This document shows, in pieces, positions 48,938 to 57,509 of a stretch of 64,000 nt of DNA. The notes beneath the pieces are model-generated. The model saw nothing but the letters and a program-made list of their open reading frames with translations. It did not search any database and had not been told where the DNA came from. This stretch comes from Dysgonomonas sp. PH5-45 (GTDB taxonomy: Bacteria > Bacteroidota > Bacteroidia > Bacteroidales > Dysgonomonadaceae): contig NZ_JARXWE010000009.1 in assembly GCF_029893235.1 (NCBI RefSeq), forward strand, positions 17,704 to 81,703, written 5' to 3'. Numbering within the stretch: the first letter of the stretch is position 1; each line of letters begins with the position of its first letter. The position numbers and the translations under genes were made by a program.

Positions 48938-49387
48938 ATGGTAATAACAGATAATGATATATTAGTAATGACATATACTGATCATTTTTTAGTAGGATTA
49001 TTGGAATTCTTCCTGTGGGCTAAATGGCTATTGATTCTTGCTTTTGTCCTCACAATAACAGATTTGAAGTTTGGTATAGCTGCTTCAAAATACAGAAAAG
49101 AAGCTGTTAAGAAATCAAGAGCGATCAGAAGGACTCTTGACAAAATAAGCAGTTATATACTATGGGTTGTATTAGCCTATACATTTGGTCAGGCTTTTGG
49201 GCTTCCGTTTGGTATAGATTTGCTACCCATACTCATACTTTTGGTTATTTACGGAGTTGAGCTGGAGAGTATTTATGTGAACTATTTCGCCTCAAAAGGA
49301 AAGAATGTAAAAGTAAACATATTCAAAATATTCGGTAAAAAAACCGACATAATAGAAATTGAAGAAAATGAAAGAGGAAGTAATTAA
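48938..49387 (+). CDS. Holin-like membrane protein
   Basis: This 149-residue protein has at least two strong hydrophobic segments (LEFFLWAKWLLILAFVLT, about residues 22-39, and LWVVLAYTFGQAFGLPFGID, about 74-93, extending into LLPILILLVIYGVELES), as in phage holins of the pfam phage_holin_4 type. It is followed by the muramidase, with the genes overlapping. It would make the inner-membrane hole that times lysis. An alternative start is the ATG at 48968. Confidence 0.78.
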   Translation: MVITDNDILVMTYTDHFLVGLLEFFLWAKWLLILAFVLTITDLKFGIAASKYRKEAVKKSRAIRRTLDKISSYILWVVLAYTFGQAFGLPFGIDLLPILILLVIYGVELESIYVNYFASKGKNVKVNIFKIFGKKTDIIEIEENERGSN

Positions 49388-49934
49388 TGCGATAATAAAA
49401 AATGCAGCTTTATTTGGATATGAACAAGCCGCTCTAAAGGCATTTGTTGATGTTGAATCATCAGGTCAAGGCTTCGATCTCCGAACAGGTAAAATTATGA
49501 TTCAGTTTGAACCCGCATGGTTTAGAAAGAAAGCACCATACGCACCTACAGGTATGTGGTCTGTCAATAAAGTGGAGAAACAGGCTAAAGAATGGATAGC
49601 TTTCAATGATGCTTTTGCAATAAACCCAAATGCTGCCATGGAAAGCACATCCATTGGCTTAGGGCAGATAATGGGTTTCAATTATAAAATGTTGGGGTAT
49701 AATTCGGTCGGAGAAATGTGGGATGACGCTAAATCAGGACTTGATAAACAAGTCTATCAAATGTGCAAATATATAGAAGCTCTACCTAAGCTCCAAAAGG
49801 CTCTCAAAGAGAAAAACTGGCATCTTGTAGCAACTTATTATAATGGTGCAGGGTACAAAGATATGGCTAAAAAAACAGGAAGAGTTCCTTATGATATAGC
49901 AATGTGTCAAGCTTATAAAAAATACAGTGAATGA
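49368..49934 (+). CDS. Endolysin, N-acetylmuramidase family
   Basis: This 188-residue protein has the catalytic-type motif AFVDVESSGQGF (Glu near residue 26), then IMIQFEPAWFRKKAP and SIGLGQIMGFNYKMLGY, typical of the N-acetylmuramidase (DUF3380) family. It would cleave peptidoglycan during lysis. The ATG at 49368 (MKEEVINAII) is preferred over 49359, which would add MKK. It overlaps the holin gene end. Confidence 0.88.
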   Translation: MKEEVINAIIKNAALFGYEQAALKAFVDVESSGQGFDLRTGKIMIQFEPAWFRKKAPYAPTGMWSVNKVEKQAKEWIAFNDAFAINPNAAMESTSIGLGQIMGFNYKMLGYNSVGEMWDDAKSGLDKQVYQMCKYIEALPKLQKALKEKNWHLVATYYNGAGYKDMAKKTGRVPYDIAMCQAYKKYSE

Positions 49935-50572
49935 AAAAATATACCATCGTATCAATAATATCTTTTATCCTTGGCGGATTGGTATTCTTCTTTGTAGGTC
50001 GATCCTCCATCGATCTGAAAAATGAAGTATCATATATACCAGGTGAGTCAACTTCCGGGTCCGTAAGTGACACTCAGCTTATACCAGTAAAAGAAGAAAA
50101 ACCTGAAAAACCAATACTTCCAATGAAAGAGGTTGAAATCCAGTACATAGATACAGGAAGTGTTAGAATTACAACTGAATATATTTATTATGAAGTCGAT
50201 ACTGCCGCAATAATCGCCGATTATATATTAAAACGATCATACGATTTGGTTGCGTTTGACAATAAAGAGCAAGGGAAATTGCGGTTATTTCCTGTTGTTC
50301 AGTATAATAAATTATCAGGAATAGATTACGAATTCACTCCGGTATATAAAAACATCAACACAACCCGAGAAAAAGTATGGCAACCTTTTGTTTCCGGATC
50401 TTATTCTACTTTAGAGTATTTAGGTCTTGGAGGAGGTATTTTTTATCACAATCTTGGTTTTGAATACCAGTATAATTTAGATTTAAGAAAAAAGCCACAA
50501 ATTCCGTTACAAACCGACCCTTATTACCAAAGAGGTAATTACCATTGGTTCAGTGGCAAGTATAAGTTTTAA
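49931..50572 (+). CDS. Membrane-anchored lysis-region protein (DUF6808-like)
   Basis: This 213-residue protein has one N-terminal membrane helix (IVSIISFILGGLVFFFVGRS), then a proline/glutamate-rich periplasmic stretch and a beta-rich C-terminal domain ending in HWFSGKYKF. Proteins of this type are common after endolysins in Bacteroidales phages. It may act like a spanin or help fuse the outer membrane, but that is inferred from position. It overlaps the endolysin gene by four bases. Confidence 0.7.
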   Translation: MKKYTIVSIISFILGGLVFFFVGRSSIDLKNEVSYIPGESTSGSVSDTQLIPVKEEKPEKPILPMKEVEIQYIDTGSVRITTEYIYYEVDTAAIIADYILKRSYDLVAFDNKEQGKLRLFPVVQYNKLSGIDYEFTPVYKNINTTREKVWQPFVSGSYSTLEYLGLGGGIFYHNLGFEYQYNLDLRKKPQIPLQTDPYYQRGNYHWFSGKYKF

Positions 50573-50593
50573 TGTTTGGTTATTAAATTGGTT

Positions 50594-50620
50594 GACGCGC
50601 AAAGTTTATTATTGCGCGTC
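50594..50620. terminator. Bidirectional terminator between lysis genes and integrase
   Basis: GACGCGCAA (50594-50602) pairs with TTGCGCGTC (50612-50620) around a 9-base loop, followed by TTCTTTATTTC on the plus strand. On the minus strand it contains the integrase stop. The convergent arrangement shares one hairpin. Confidence 0.8.
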
Positions 50621-51862
50621 TTCTTTATTTCTTATCAAGCACTCTAAAATTAATGAAATAGCATTATATTTTATTTTTGTGTTTTCTATATATGTGATAA
50701 CTTTCCTGTTCGCTTCGTTTATCTTATTTTGATTGAATTTAATATATACATCTGTTATTGTGTTTCCTCCATGCCCAAGAGCGGCAGCAATAGTTTCTTT
50801 AGGAACTTCCAGTTCCGCTGCTAAAGTGGCCCATGTATGCCTTAATGAATAGGTCGTTATCTTAGGGATGTTAATCTTCGTACAGATAATGGCTAAGTAA
50901 GCATTTAATTTTTTACCAAAAGAGTTATACATCTTGAATTGAGTAGTGAACATTAAAGTTCTTTCGGAAGCGTATTTATTTAATAATACCTTTAGTTCTG
51001 GTTCTATAAATATTGTATAGAGTTTATTTGTTTTCGCTCTTTTGTAGTTCAGATATGTTCCAGAAAAATCATTGAGATGATATAAGTCTTTTATATTTAT
51101 ACCTATTGCATAAAATATCATTTTCGAGATATCGACAGCCCAATTTTCTTGTTTACTGCCTTTATAATTAAATAGAAGGATCAAATCTTTAATTTTTATT
51201 GCTCTTTTAATAGTCTCTTCTCTTTTTATTTTAAATCTTCTAAAAGGATAAATTTCCAAACCAATTATGTTATTGTCAATTGCATAATTGAAAACAGACC
51301 TTATATTTCTGAAATGGATAGCCCTGGCATTTACCTCTAAGCCGGATTTTATTATTTCACCTTTGGTATTTAAAGTTCTTTCTGTTTGCATTATCTTATC
51401 TAATTTATCGAGCCATGCATAATCAACATCAGTAAATCTGATATCGGAACCGAAGTGTTTTTCTATTTTGTTTAAAGTCGCTCTATATATATCTGCTGTT
51501 CTACCTGTTTTTAATCCAATAAATACCCTAAAATACTCAGAAAATAGAATAGGTTCTTTATCGCTTTGAATAAACTGATCTCTAAGATATTTAGCATTAT
51601 CTAAAAACTTACCTTTTAACTTTAGTTTTTCAATAAATTCTTCTGCTCGTGAAAATTCATTTTGTATTAATACATTTTTCTTTTTTGACTTGGGTTTTGT
51701 TGGGAGAATAATCATTTCTTTACTATCCCAGTTTTCCGCATCCACATAAACATCTAAAGAAATTTGACTTTTTTTTGATTTAGCTCCAAATTCGAGTTTA
51801 ATAGGAACTTTATTTTTACTATTTGGGTGTTGTTTGTCTATTATTAGTCTCAGTGTTGCCAT
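50609..51862 (-). CDS. Tyrosine recombinase, prophage integrase
   Basis: This 417-residue protein has an N-terminal arm-binding domain, a SAM-like core-binding domain (about 105-210) and a catalytic domain with YSLRHTWATLAAEL (Arg and His), ALGHGGNTITDVYI and nucleophile Tyr373. The first catalytic Arg is not obvious: FYAIGINIKDLYHL shows Asn where Arg is usual, as in a Bacteroidetes subfamily known from memory. It probably inserts and excises this prophage, and lies next to tRNA-Pro. Confidence 0.9.
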   Translation of the reverse strand: MATLRLIIDKQHPNSKNKVPIKLEFGAKSKKSQISLDVYVDAENWDSKEMIILPTKPKSKKKNVLIQNEFSRAEEFIEKLKLKGKFLDNAKYLRDQFIQSDKEPILFSEYFRVFIGLKTGRTADIYRATLNKIEKHFGSDIRFTDVDYAWLDKLDKIMQTERTLNTKGEIIKSGLEVNARAIHFRNIRSVFNYAIDNNIIGLEIYPFRRFKIKREETIKRAIKIKDLILLFNYKGSKQENWAVDISKMIFYAIGINIKDLYHLNDFSGTYLNYKRAKTNKLYTIFIEPELKVLLNKYASERTLMFTTQFKMYNSFGKKLNAYLAIICTKINIPKITTYSLRHTWATLAAELEVPKETIAAALGHGGNTITDVYIKFNQNKINEANRKVITYIENTKIKYNAISLILECLIRNKEDAQ

Positions 51863-51878
51863 AATTTTCTTTTTTTTC

Positions 51879-51898
51879 TTTGACGTTATTTTGACGTT
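51879..51898. promoter_or_regulatory. Two TTTGACGTT repeats 11 bp apart upstream of integrase
   Basis: TTTGACGTT occurs at 51879-51887 and 51890-51898, one helical turn apart, beginning 17 bases from the integrase ATG. These may be arm-type integrase sites or regulator sites. Confidence 0.55.
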
Positions 51899-51963
51899 TT
51901 AATCGTTTTTTATCTGGATTTATCGTCTTACATCCGAAATATACTAATTTTATAGCAATAAAA

Positions 51964-52008
51964 AAATAGTCTATATATCGGATTAATAAACTGATATATA
52001 GACTATTT
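51964..52008 (-). terminator. Strong hairpin terminator after tRNA-Pro
   Basis: AAATAGTCTATATATC (51964-51979) pairs perfectly with GATATATAGACTATTT (51993-52008) around 13 bases. On the minus strand it is followed by a T-tract. It ends the tRNA transcript and may isolate it from the integrase. Confidence 0.75.
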
Positions 52009-52017
52009 AACCATTAG

Positions 52018-52092
52018 TCGGGATGACACGATTCGAACGTGCGACCACACGCCCCCCAGACGTGTACTCTAACCGGGCTGAGCTACATCCCG
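52018..52092 (-). tRNA. tRNA-Pro (anticodon GGG)
   Basis: On the minus strand the acceptor arms CGGGATG and CATCCCG pair. The D arm, the anticodon stem CACGT/GCGTG with a CTGGGGG loop (anticodon GGG) and the T arm GCACG-TTCGAAT-CGTGT are all present. CCA is not encoded. Its 3' end faces the prophage integrase, so it is a likely integration target, though the other attachment half is outside the window. Confidence 0.93.
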
Positions 52093-52148
52093 AACTCTAT
52101 AAAGATAAAAAAGGCTTACTCTTCAAGCGCAAACCTTTTGCTTTTCAG

Positions 52149-52222
52149 TAGCGGGAGGGGGACTTGAACCCCCGACCTCATGATTATGAATCATGCGCTC
52201 TAACCAGCTGAGCTATCCCGCC
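52149..52222 (-). tRNA. tRNA-Met (anticodon CAT)
   Basis: On the minus strand the acceptor GGCGGGA pairs with TCCCGCT. The anticodon stem CATGA/TCATG encloses TTCATAA (anticodon CAT), and the T arm is GGGGG-TTCAAGT-CCCCC. The G1 start and arm sequences favour elongator Met over the modified Ile tRNA, which also has CAT. It is co-transcribed with tRNA-Pro. Confidence 0.92.
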
Positions 52223-52240
52223 ATCTTCGTTTAGCGAGTG

Positions 52241-52272
52241 CAAAAATAGAAGAATTAATTAAATCATGCAAG
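52241..52272 (-). promoter_or_regulatory. tRNA operon promoter (CTTG-N20-TATTTTTG)
   Basis: On the minus strand, CTTG (52272-52269), a 20-base spacer and TATTTTTG (52248-52241) match the Bacteroidetes consensus with one mismatch, 18 bases before tRNA-Met. Confidence 0.7.
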
Positions 52273-52411
52273 TTTGAAGCTGAAAAAATACTCAATTTCC
52301 TTCCCGCACATTCATATTCTAAAATAATTGATTTATATTCAAATATTTACCCGCATAAGATGTTTTAACGATATATTTCCGTTTGCTTATTTCTGTTTAT
52401 CGGCTTTTTGC

Positions 52412-52419
52412 TACCTTTG
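52412..52419 (+). promoter_or_regulatory. -7 element TACCTTTG upstream of the LptF/G gene
   Basis: TACCTTTG fits TAnnTTTG and lies 26 bases before the ATG. The nearest upstream TTTG is 26 bases away, longer than usual, so support is partial. Confidence 0.45.
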
Positions 52420-52445
52420 TCTGCAAATTTCTGAATATCCAAAAG

Positions 52446-53999
52446 ATGTTACGCATCAAACGATTGTACTTATATATTCTTAAAACATTTTTACCGGTTT
52501 TTATTATGACTTTCGGTATTTGTTTGTTCATCGTTTTGATGCAATTCCTCTGGAAGTATATTCAAGACATGGTAGGCAAAGGGCTGGAGCTATCAGTATT
52601 TGCCGAACTGTTTTTCTATGCCGCGCTCAATTTGGTATCGCTGGCTTTGCCTCTGGCCATTTTGTTGGCATCGCTTATGACTTTCGGTAACTTAGGCGAA
52701 AACCTCGAACTATTGGCCACAAAAGCCGCCGGAGTACCTCTCCTGAAAACCATGCGCCCACTTATCATTTTTATTTGCATGGTTAGTATTGGTGCTTTCT
52801 TTTTCCAGAACAATGCGATCCCGGTAATTAATGTAAAGTTTTCGACCCTCTTGCGCTCCGTCAAAAACAAATCGCCCGAACTGATAATTCCCGAAGGGGC
52901 TTTTTATAATGGCATTGACAACTTCAATATATATGTTAAATCGAAAGATAAAGAAACAGGAACTTTATTTGATGTGATGATCTACGATACATCGCAAGGA
53001 TTTAATAACATGAGGGTTATTGTTTGCGATTCGGCAAAAGTAAAAGATTCGAAGAACAAAGACATTTTGTTGTTCAACCTGTATAGCGGACAGCAATTTG
53101 CTAATGCCACGCAAGATATGAAAGTATCGGGGCAGTCGTCGTATATACCATACACACGAGAAAATTTCAGAGAAAAGAAAATAGTTATTCCCTTCGACGC
53201 CAATTTTAACCGGATTGACGAATCGTTTATGGAAGGCTCGCAAGTAACCAAAGGTATATCCGAACTTGCGCACTCTATCGACTCTATATCGGTTGTAGTA
53301 GACAGCATGAATATGTTGGACAGGGAAATAACCCGGAGCATTTTTCTGTCTGACTTTAACACCGACACATCGCCTAACAGCAATAACAAGGCTACCGAAC
53401 AGCAAAAAGAGCAGGCAAACATACAAGCCGTTAACTTCGACTCGCTGTTATCTACCTTCGACCACAACAAACGCATGCAAGTATACAACGAAGCCGCCGC
53501 ACAGGCTCAGATAAGAAGAGACGATTTGATGTACCGGGCTATGCCTAAAGATATTTCAAAGAAAAGCCTACGGCAGCATTATACCGAGTTTCACCGCAAA
53601 TTTACCCTTTCTTTTGCCTGTCTGGTGTTTTTCTTTATCGGTGCGCCTCTGGGTGCTATCATTCGCAAAGGCGGGCTGGGTATGCCGGTGGTTATATCGG
53701 TTGTCTTATTCATTGTTTATTATATAATAGATAATGTTGGCTATAAAATGGCGCGCGACGGGGTTTGGGTTGCATGGGCAGGAGTTTGGCTCAGTTCGTT
53801 TGTGCTGTTTCCTTTAGGGGTATTTCTCACCTATAAGGCAAACAACGATTCAGCACTGTTCAACCCCGATGCCTACCGCAAGTTTGCCATAAAAGTTCTG
53901 GGGCACAAAAAAGCCGATAAAATTCTACACTTTGGCAACAAAATAACAACTACCTTTGTAAAGGTATTTAAGCGAAAAAGAAAAAAGGCGGGAAATTAA
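52446..53999 (+). CDS. LptF/LptG family permease
   Basis: This 517-residue inner-membrane protein of the YjgP/YjgQ family moves lipopolysaccharide towards the outer membrane as part of the LptB-F-G transporter. Hydrophobic helices occur near residues 13-35, 55-80 and 100-120, then a periplasmic jellyroll-like region, then three C-terminal helices (SFACLVFFFIGAPLGAIIRK and following). It is longer than enterobacterial LptG, mostly in the periplasmic part, as is usual in Bacteroidetes. The ATG at 52446 gives the expected MLRIKRLYLYILKTFLPVF start. Confidence 0.88.
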   Translation: MLRIKRLYLYILKTFLPVFIMTFGICLFIVLMQFLWKYIQDMVGKGLELSVFAELFFYAALNLVSLALPLAILLASLMTFGNLGENLELLATKAAGVPLLKTMRPLIIFICMVSIGAFFFQNNAIPVINVKFSTLLRSVKNKSPELIIPEGAFYNGIDNFNIYVKSKDKETGTLFDVMIYDTSQGFNNMRVIVCDSAKVKDSKNKDILLFNLYSGQQFANATQDMKVSGQSSYIPYTRENFREKKIVIPFDANFNRIDESFMEGSQVTKGISELAHSIDSISVVVDSMNMLDREITRSIFLSDFNTDTSPNSNNKATEQQKEQANIQAVNFDSLLSTFDHNKRMQVYNEAAAQAQIRRDDLMYRAMPKDISKKSLRQHYTEFHRKFTLSFACLVFFFIGAPLGAIIRKGGLGMPVVISVVLFIVYYIIDNVGYKMARDGVWVAWAGVWLSSFVLFPLGVFLTYKANNDSALFNPDAYRKFAIKVLGHKKADKILHFGNKITTTFVKVFKRKRKKAGN

Positions 54000-54060
54000 T
54001 CCTCAAATCATTCTTTTTATTTCATTTTTTTTTAATCCGGACACATAATCCTTTAGTTTT

Positions 54061-55275
54061 ATGGACAAAATAGTATTAAACACGATTGACGAAGCTATTG
54101 CTGAGTTTAAAAAAGGAAATTTCATTATCGTTGTAGATGATGAAGACCGTGAAAACGAAGGCGACCTTATTATTGCAGCCGAGGCCGTGACTCCCGAAAA
54201 AATCAATTTCATGGAGACCCATGCCCGGGGATTGCTTTGCGCACCTTTAACCCACGAGCGCTGCGAAGAACTCGATTTACCAATGATGGTTACAAATAAT
54301 ACATCGACACATGCCACACCCTTCACCGTTTCGATAGACCTCCTTGGAAAAGGATGCACAACAGGGATATCGTCGTACGACCGTGCACAGACTATACTGG
54401 CATTGGCCGACCCAAAAGCTAAACCCGAAGATTTTGGCCGTCCGGGGCATGTTTTCCCTTTAAGGGCAAGAGACAAAGGAGTTCTCAGCCGTATAGGCCA
54501 CACCGAAGCAGCGGTAGACTTTGCCAAGCTTGCAGGTATGCATCCTGTTGCCGTTCTGATTGAAATAAAGAAAGAAGACGGAGAAATGGCCCGGCTTCCC
54601 GAACTGAAAGAGTTTGGCGAGAAGTTCGATATAAAAATGGTATCTATCGCCGATTTGGTCAGATACCGGCTGGAACGCGAAAGCATTATAGAACGTGGCG
54701 AAGAAGTGTGTATGCCCACCCAATATGGCGATTTCCGCCTGATACCATTCAGACAAAAATCGAACGGAATGGAGCATGTAGCCCTCATAAAAGGTACGTG
54801 GGAAAAAGACGAACCACTCATGGTACGGGTTCATTCCTCTTGCATGACCGGCGATATATTCGGCTCTAAACGTTGCGAATGCGGCGAACAGCTTCATAAA
54901 GCCATGGAGATGATACAAAAAGAAGGAAAAGGAGCTATCGTTTATCTCAACCAAGAAGGTCGCGGAATTGGCCTAATGGCAAAAATAGCTGCTTATAAGC
55001 TGCAAGAAGAAGGTCTTGACACAGTAGATGCGAACCTTCATTTAGGATACAGAGCCGACGAACGCGAATACGGCATAGGAGCAAGTATTCTCCGTGAGCT
55101 TGGCATCTCCAAAATGCGACTGCTTACAAACAACCCCGTGAAACGCATCGGATTGGAATCTTTCGGATTAAATATTGTGGAAAATATCCCTATCGAAATA
55201 GCACCCAATCCTCACAATTCGTTTTATATAAAAACGAAAAAAGAAAAAATGGGGCATACCCTGCGTAACATATAA
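54061..55275 (+). CDS. ribBA: Bifunctional 3,4-DHBP synthase / GTP cyclohydrolase II
   Basis: This 404-residue protein makes two riboflavin precursors. The DHBP synthase half (about 1-205) has [13 protein letters not shown] and [12 protein letters not shown]. The GTP cyclohydrolase II half has the zinc-binding [19 protein letters not shown] (Cys near 261, 272 and 274), [11 protein letters not shown] and [10 protein letters not shown], ending in a LLTNNPVKR segment. The gap to the upstream gene is only 61 bases, so no riboswitch fits there. It is a chromosomal housekeeping gene. Confidence 0.95.
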   Translation: MDKIVLNTIDEAIAEFKKGNFIIVVDDEDRENEGDLIIAAEAVTPEKINFMETHARGLLCAPLTHERCEELDLPMMVTNNTSTHATPFTVSIDLLGKGCTTGISSYDRAQTILALADPKAKPEDFGRPGHVFPLRARDKGVLSRIGHTEAAVDFAKLAGMHPVAVLIEIKKEDGEMARLPELKEFGEKFDIKMVSIADLVRYRLERESIIERGEEVCMPTQYGDFRLIPFRQKSNGMEHVALIKGTWEKDEPLMVRVHSSCMTGDIFGSKRCECGEQLHKAMEMIQKEGKGAIVYLNQEGRGIGLMAKIAAYKLQEEGLDTVDANLHLGYRADEREYGIGASILRELGISKMRLLTNNPVKRIGLESFGLNIVENIPIEIAPNPHNSFYIKTKKEKMGHTLRNI

Positions 55276-55320
55276 TCTTTTTTGTGACATAAATTCCCTT
55301 TGCAAAAAACAGAAAAAGAA

Positions 55321-56037
55321 ATGGAATCAGAATCATTACAAAAACACGCTGTCTACACACAGGAGGTAGACAAAACGGCCAGCAGAATGTTATTCCGTAA
55401 CGTTTATTTATGGATGACATTAGCTTTAATAATGACAGCACTTACATCGTACGTTGTTGTTAACTCTCCTATCCTCTTGAATGCTATTTTTACAAACAAA
55501 ATGGTATTTTACGGACTAATTATCGGGGAATTTGCTATCGTATGGTATCTGTCGGCACGAATAACCCGTTTATCCTTTTTTTCGGCAACAGTTTGGTTTG
55601 TTATATATTCCGTGCTTAACGGAGCAACGCTATCGTTCGTATTCCTTTTATATACAGCCTCATCCATAGCCATCACATTTGTGGTTACGGCCGGCATGTT
55701 TGCTACAATGGCCTTGATAGGCACTTTCCTGAAGAAAGACCTATCGTCGTGGGGAAACATACTTCTGATGGCTCTGATTGGTTTAGTCATAGCATCGGTT
55801 GTAAATATATTTTGGGCAAACTCCACTTTATATTGGATCACAACCTATGCCGGGGTACTCATTTTTACGGGACTGACAGTCTATGATGCTCAAAGAATCA
55901 AAAAATCCATACAAGCACATGGTAGCCAAATAAACGAAACCACCCAGAAAATAGCCTTGATGGGAGCCTTATCACTTTATCTTGATTTTATCAATCTGTT
56001 CCTTTATATGCTCCGCATATTGGGTGGAAGGAGATAA
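55321..56037 (+). CDS. Bax inhibitor-1 (BI-1/YccA) family membrane protein
   Basis: This 238-residue protein has seven likely membrane helices and the family pattern, including FRNVYLWMTLALIMTALTSY and the later ITTYAGVLIFTGLTVYDAQR. Bacterial members may act in membrane quality control or as calcium-linked channels. The ATG at 55321 (MESESLQKHA) is used rather than a TTG seven codons upstream. It lies 45 bases after ribBA. Confidence 0.9.
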   Translation: MESESLQKHAVYTQEVDKTASRMLFRNVYLWMTLALIMTALTSYVVVNSPILLNAIFTNKMVFYGLIIGEFAIVWYLSARITRLSFFSATVWFVIYSVLNGATLSFVFLLYTASSIAITFVVTAGMFATMALIGTFLKKDLSSWGNILLMALIGLVIASVVNIFWANSTLYWITTYAGVLIFTGLTVYDAQRIKKSIQAHGSQINETTQKIALMGALSLYLDFINLFLYMLRILGGRR

Positions 56038-56210
56038 AACACTTTCAATCTGATTACTTTTTTGTGTAATTTAACCCTTATCTGAGTTATTTGAGGCTTA
56101 TTATGCGAATAAATTATTGCATAACATATAAAAAAATATTCCGCCAATCAATATTTTTCAGACATTTGTGGATTTTAAATTTTGAAATAGAAAACTAAAG
56201 AAATAAACAA

Positions 56211-57407
56211 ATGAATTATCTACCTTCTAACCGTATTGCAAACCTATCCGAATCGGAGACTTTAGCAATGTCTCAGAAAAGTTCGGAGCTTAAAGCCCAA
56301 GGCATTGATGTTATTAACCTGAGTGTAGGCGAACCCGACTTTAATACTCCGCAACACATCAAAGATGCCGCCAAAAACGCGATAGACGAAAACTTTTCGT
56401 TCTACTCGCCGGTTCCCGGTTATCTTTCTCTGCGAAAAGCTATCTGCAATAAACTTAAAGTTGAGAACAACCTTGACTTTGCTCCCGAACAGATTATATG
56501 TTCGAATGGAGCTAAACAAGCCATTTGCAATGTTGTGCTAAGCGTTGTTAACCCCGGCGACGAAGTTATAGTACCCGCCCCATATTGGGTTAGCTACGTA
56601 GAAATGGTTAAATTGGCCGAAGGTAAGAGCGTTATCATTACTGCCGGAATTGACCAAAACTTCAAAATAACGGCTGCGCAGTTAGAAAAAGCCATTACAC
56701 CCAAAACAAAGGCTATTATCCTTTGCTCGCCATCAAACCCAACAGGAAGCATATACTCGAAAGAAGAACTAAAGGCTCTTGCCGATGTGCTTGCCAAGCA
56801 TCCACAGATAGTTATCATTGCCGACGAAATTTACGAGCATATCAACTACGTAGGCAAACACGAGAGTATAGCTCAGTTCGGCGAAATTAGCGAACGTGTT
56901 GTTATCATCAACGGAGTGTCTAAAGGATATGCCATGACCGGATGGCGTTTGGGATGGATTGCTGCCCCCAAATGGATAGCCAAAGCCTGCAATAAACTAC
57001 AAGGACAATATACATCAGGTCCTTCGTCCATAGCACAAAAAGCCGCCGAAGCCGCCTATACAGGTAGTCAGGAGTGTGTAGAAGTTATGCGCGAAGCTTT
57101 TGAACGCCGCCGTAACCTTGTTTTCGATTTGGTAAAGGATATAAACGGTTTCAAAATAAATAAACCCGACGGAGCTTTTTACGCTTTCCCCGAATGTTCG
57201 TATTTCTTCGGAAAATCATATAACGGGCGTACAATAGCAGACTCGGCCGACCTTGCTATGTATCTTCTTGAAGAAGGTCACGTTGCTTGCGTTGGAGGGA
57301 AAGCCTTCGGGTCGCCCGATTGCATCCGTTTCTCGTATGCCACTTCCGACGAATTGCTGATAGAAGCTTTCAGACGGGTGAAAGAAGCTTTAGGTAAGCT
57401 GAAATAA
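56211..57407 (+). CDS. Aspartate aminotransferase, class I PLP-dependent
   Basis: This 398-residue aminotransferase has the PLP lysine in GVSKGYAMTGWRLGW (Lys near residue 240), the conserved FNTPQHIKDAAKNA start and SPSNPTGSIY. It would transfer an amino group between aspartate and 2-oxoglutarate or related acids. It stands alone, between a BI-1 gene and a convergent PutA gene, with a strong terminator after it. Confidence 0.93.
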   Translation: MNYLPSNRIANLSESETLAMSQKSSELKAQGIDVINLSVGEPDFNTPQHIKDAAKNAIDENFSFYSPVPGYLSLRKAICNKLKVENNLDFAPEQIICSNGAKQAICNVVLSVVNPGDEVIVPAPYWVSYVEMVKLAEGKSVIITAGIDQNFKITAAQLEKAITPKTKAIILCSPSNPTGSIYSKEELKALADVLAKHPQIVIIADEIYEHINYVGKHESIAQFGEISERVVIINGVSKGYAMTGWRLGWIAAPKWIAKACNKLQGQYTSGPSSIAQKAAEAAYTGSQECVEVMREAFERRRNLVFDLVKDINGFKINKPDGAFYAFPECSYFFGKSYNGRTIADSADLAMYLLEEGHVACVGGKAFGSPDCIRFSYATSDELLIEAFRRVKEALGKLK

Positions 57408-57423
57408 TAAAAATCTACCCTAT

Positions 57424-57469
57424 AAAAAACAAAGGAACTTGTCAATGAAGATAAGTTCCTTTGTTTTTT
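57424..57469. terminator. Bidirectional terminator between aminotransferase and PutA
   Basis: Seventeen-base arms (57424-57440 and 57453-57469) pair perfectly around 12 bases, ending in TTTTTT on the plus strand and beginning with A6, so it works for both convergent genes. Confidence 0.9.
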
Positions 57470-57509
57470 GGTAACGATGCCCAAAATAGTTGATAAAAAC
57501 CTTTATTAT

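Larger units (their letters stand above)
1..52018. mobile_element. Integrated tailed-phage prophage, left end outside window
   Basis: The region holds DNA polymerase, primase-helicase, terminase, portal, capsid, tail tube, tape measure, fibre, holin, endolysin, an XRE repressor and a tyrosine integrase, which is a full temperate tailed-phage set. The 1,932-residue tape measure and separate tail tube protein fit a long non-contractile (siphovirus-like) tail; no sheath gene was seen. The right boundary is inferred from the integrase lying next to the 3' end of a tRNA-Pro gene, after which ordinary chromosomal genes begin. The left boundary, and so the exact attachment repeat, is not in the window. 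Most genes look intact, so the element may be functional. Confidence 0.93.

Noticed and set aside
54000..54060. FMN riboswitch before ribBA
   Set aside because: The gap is only 61 bases, too short for the conserved aptamer, and no matching stems are seen.
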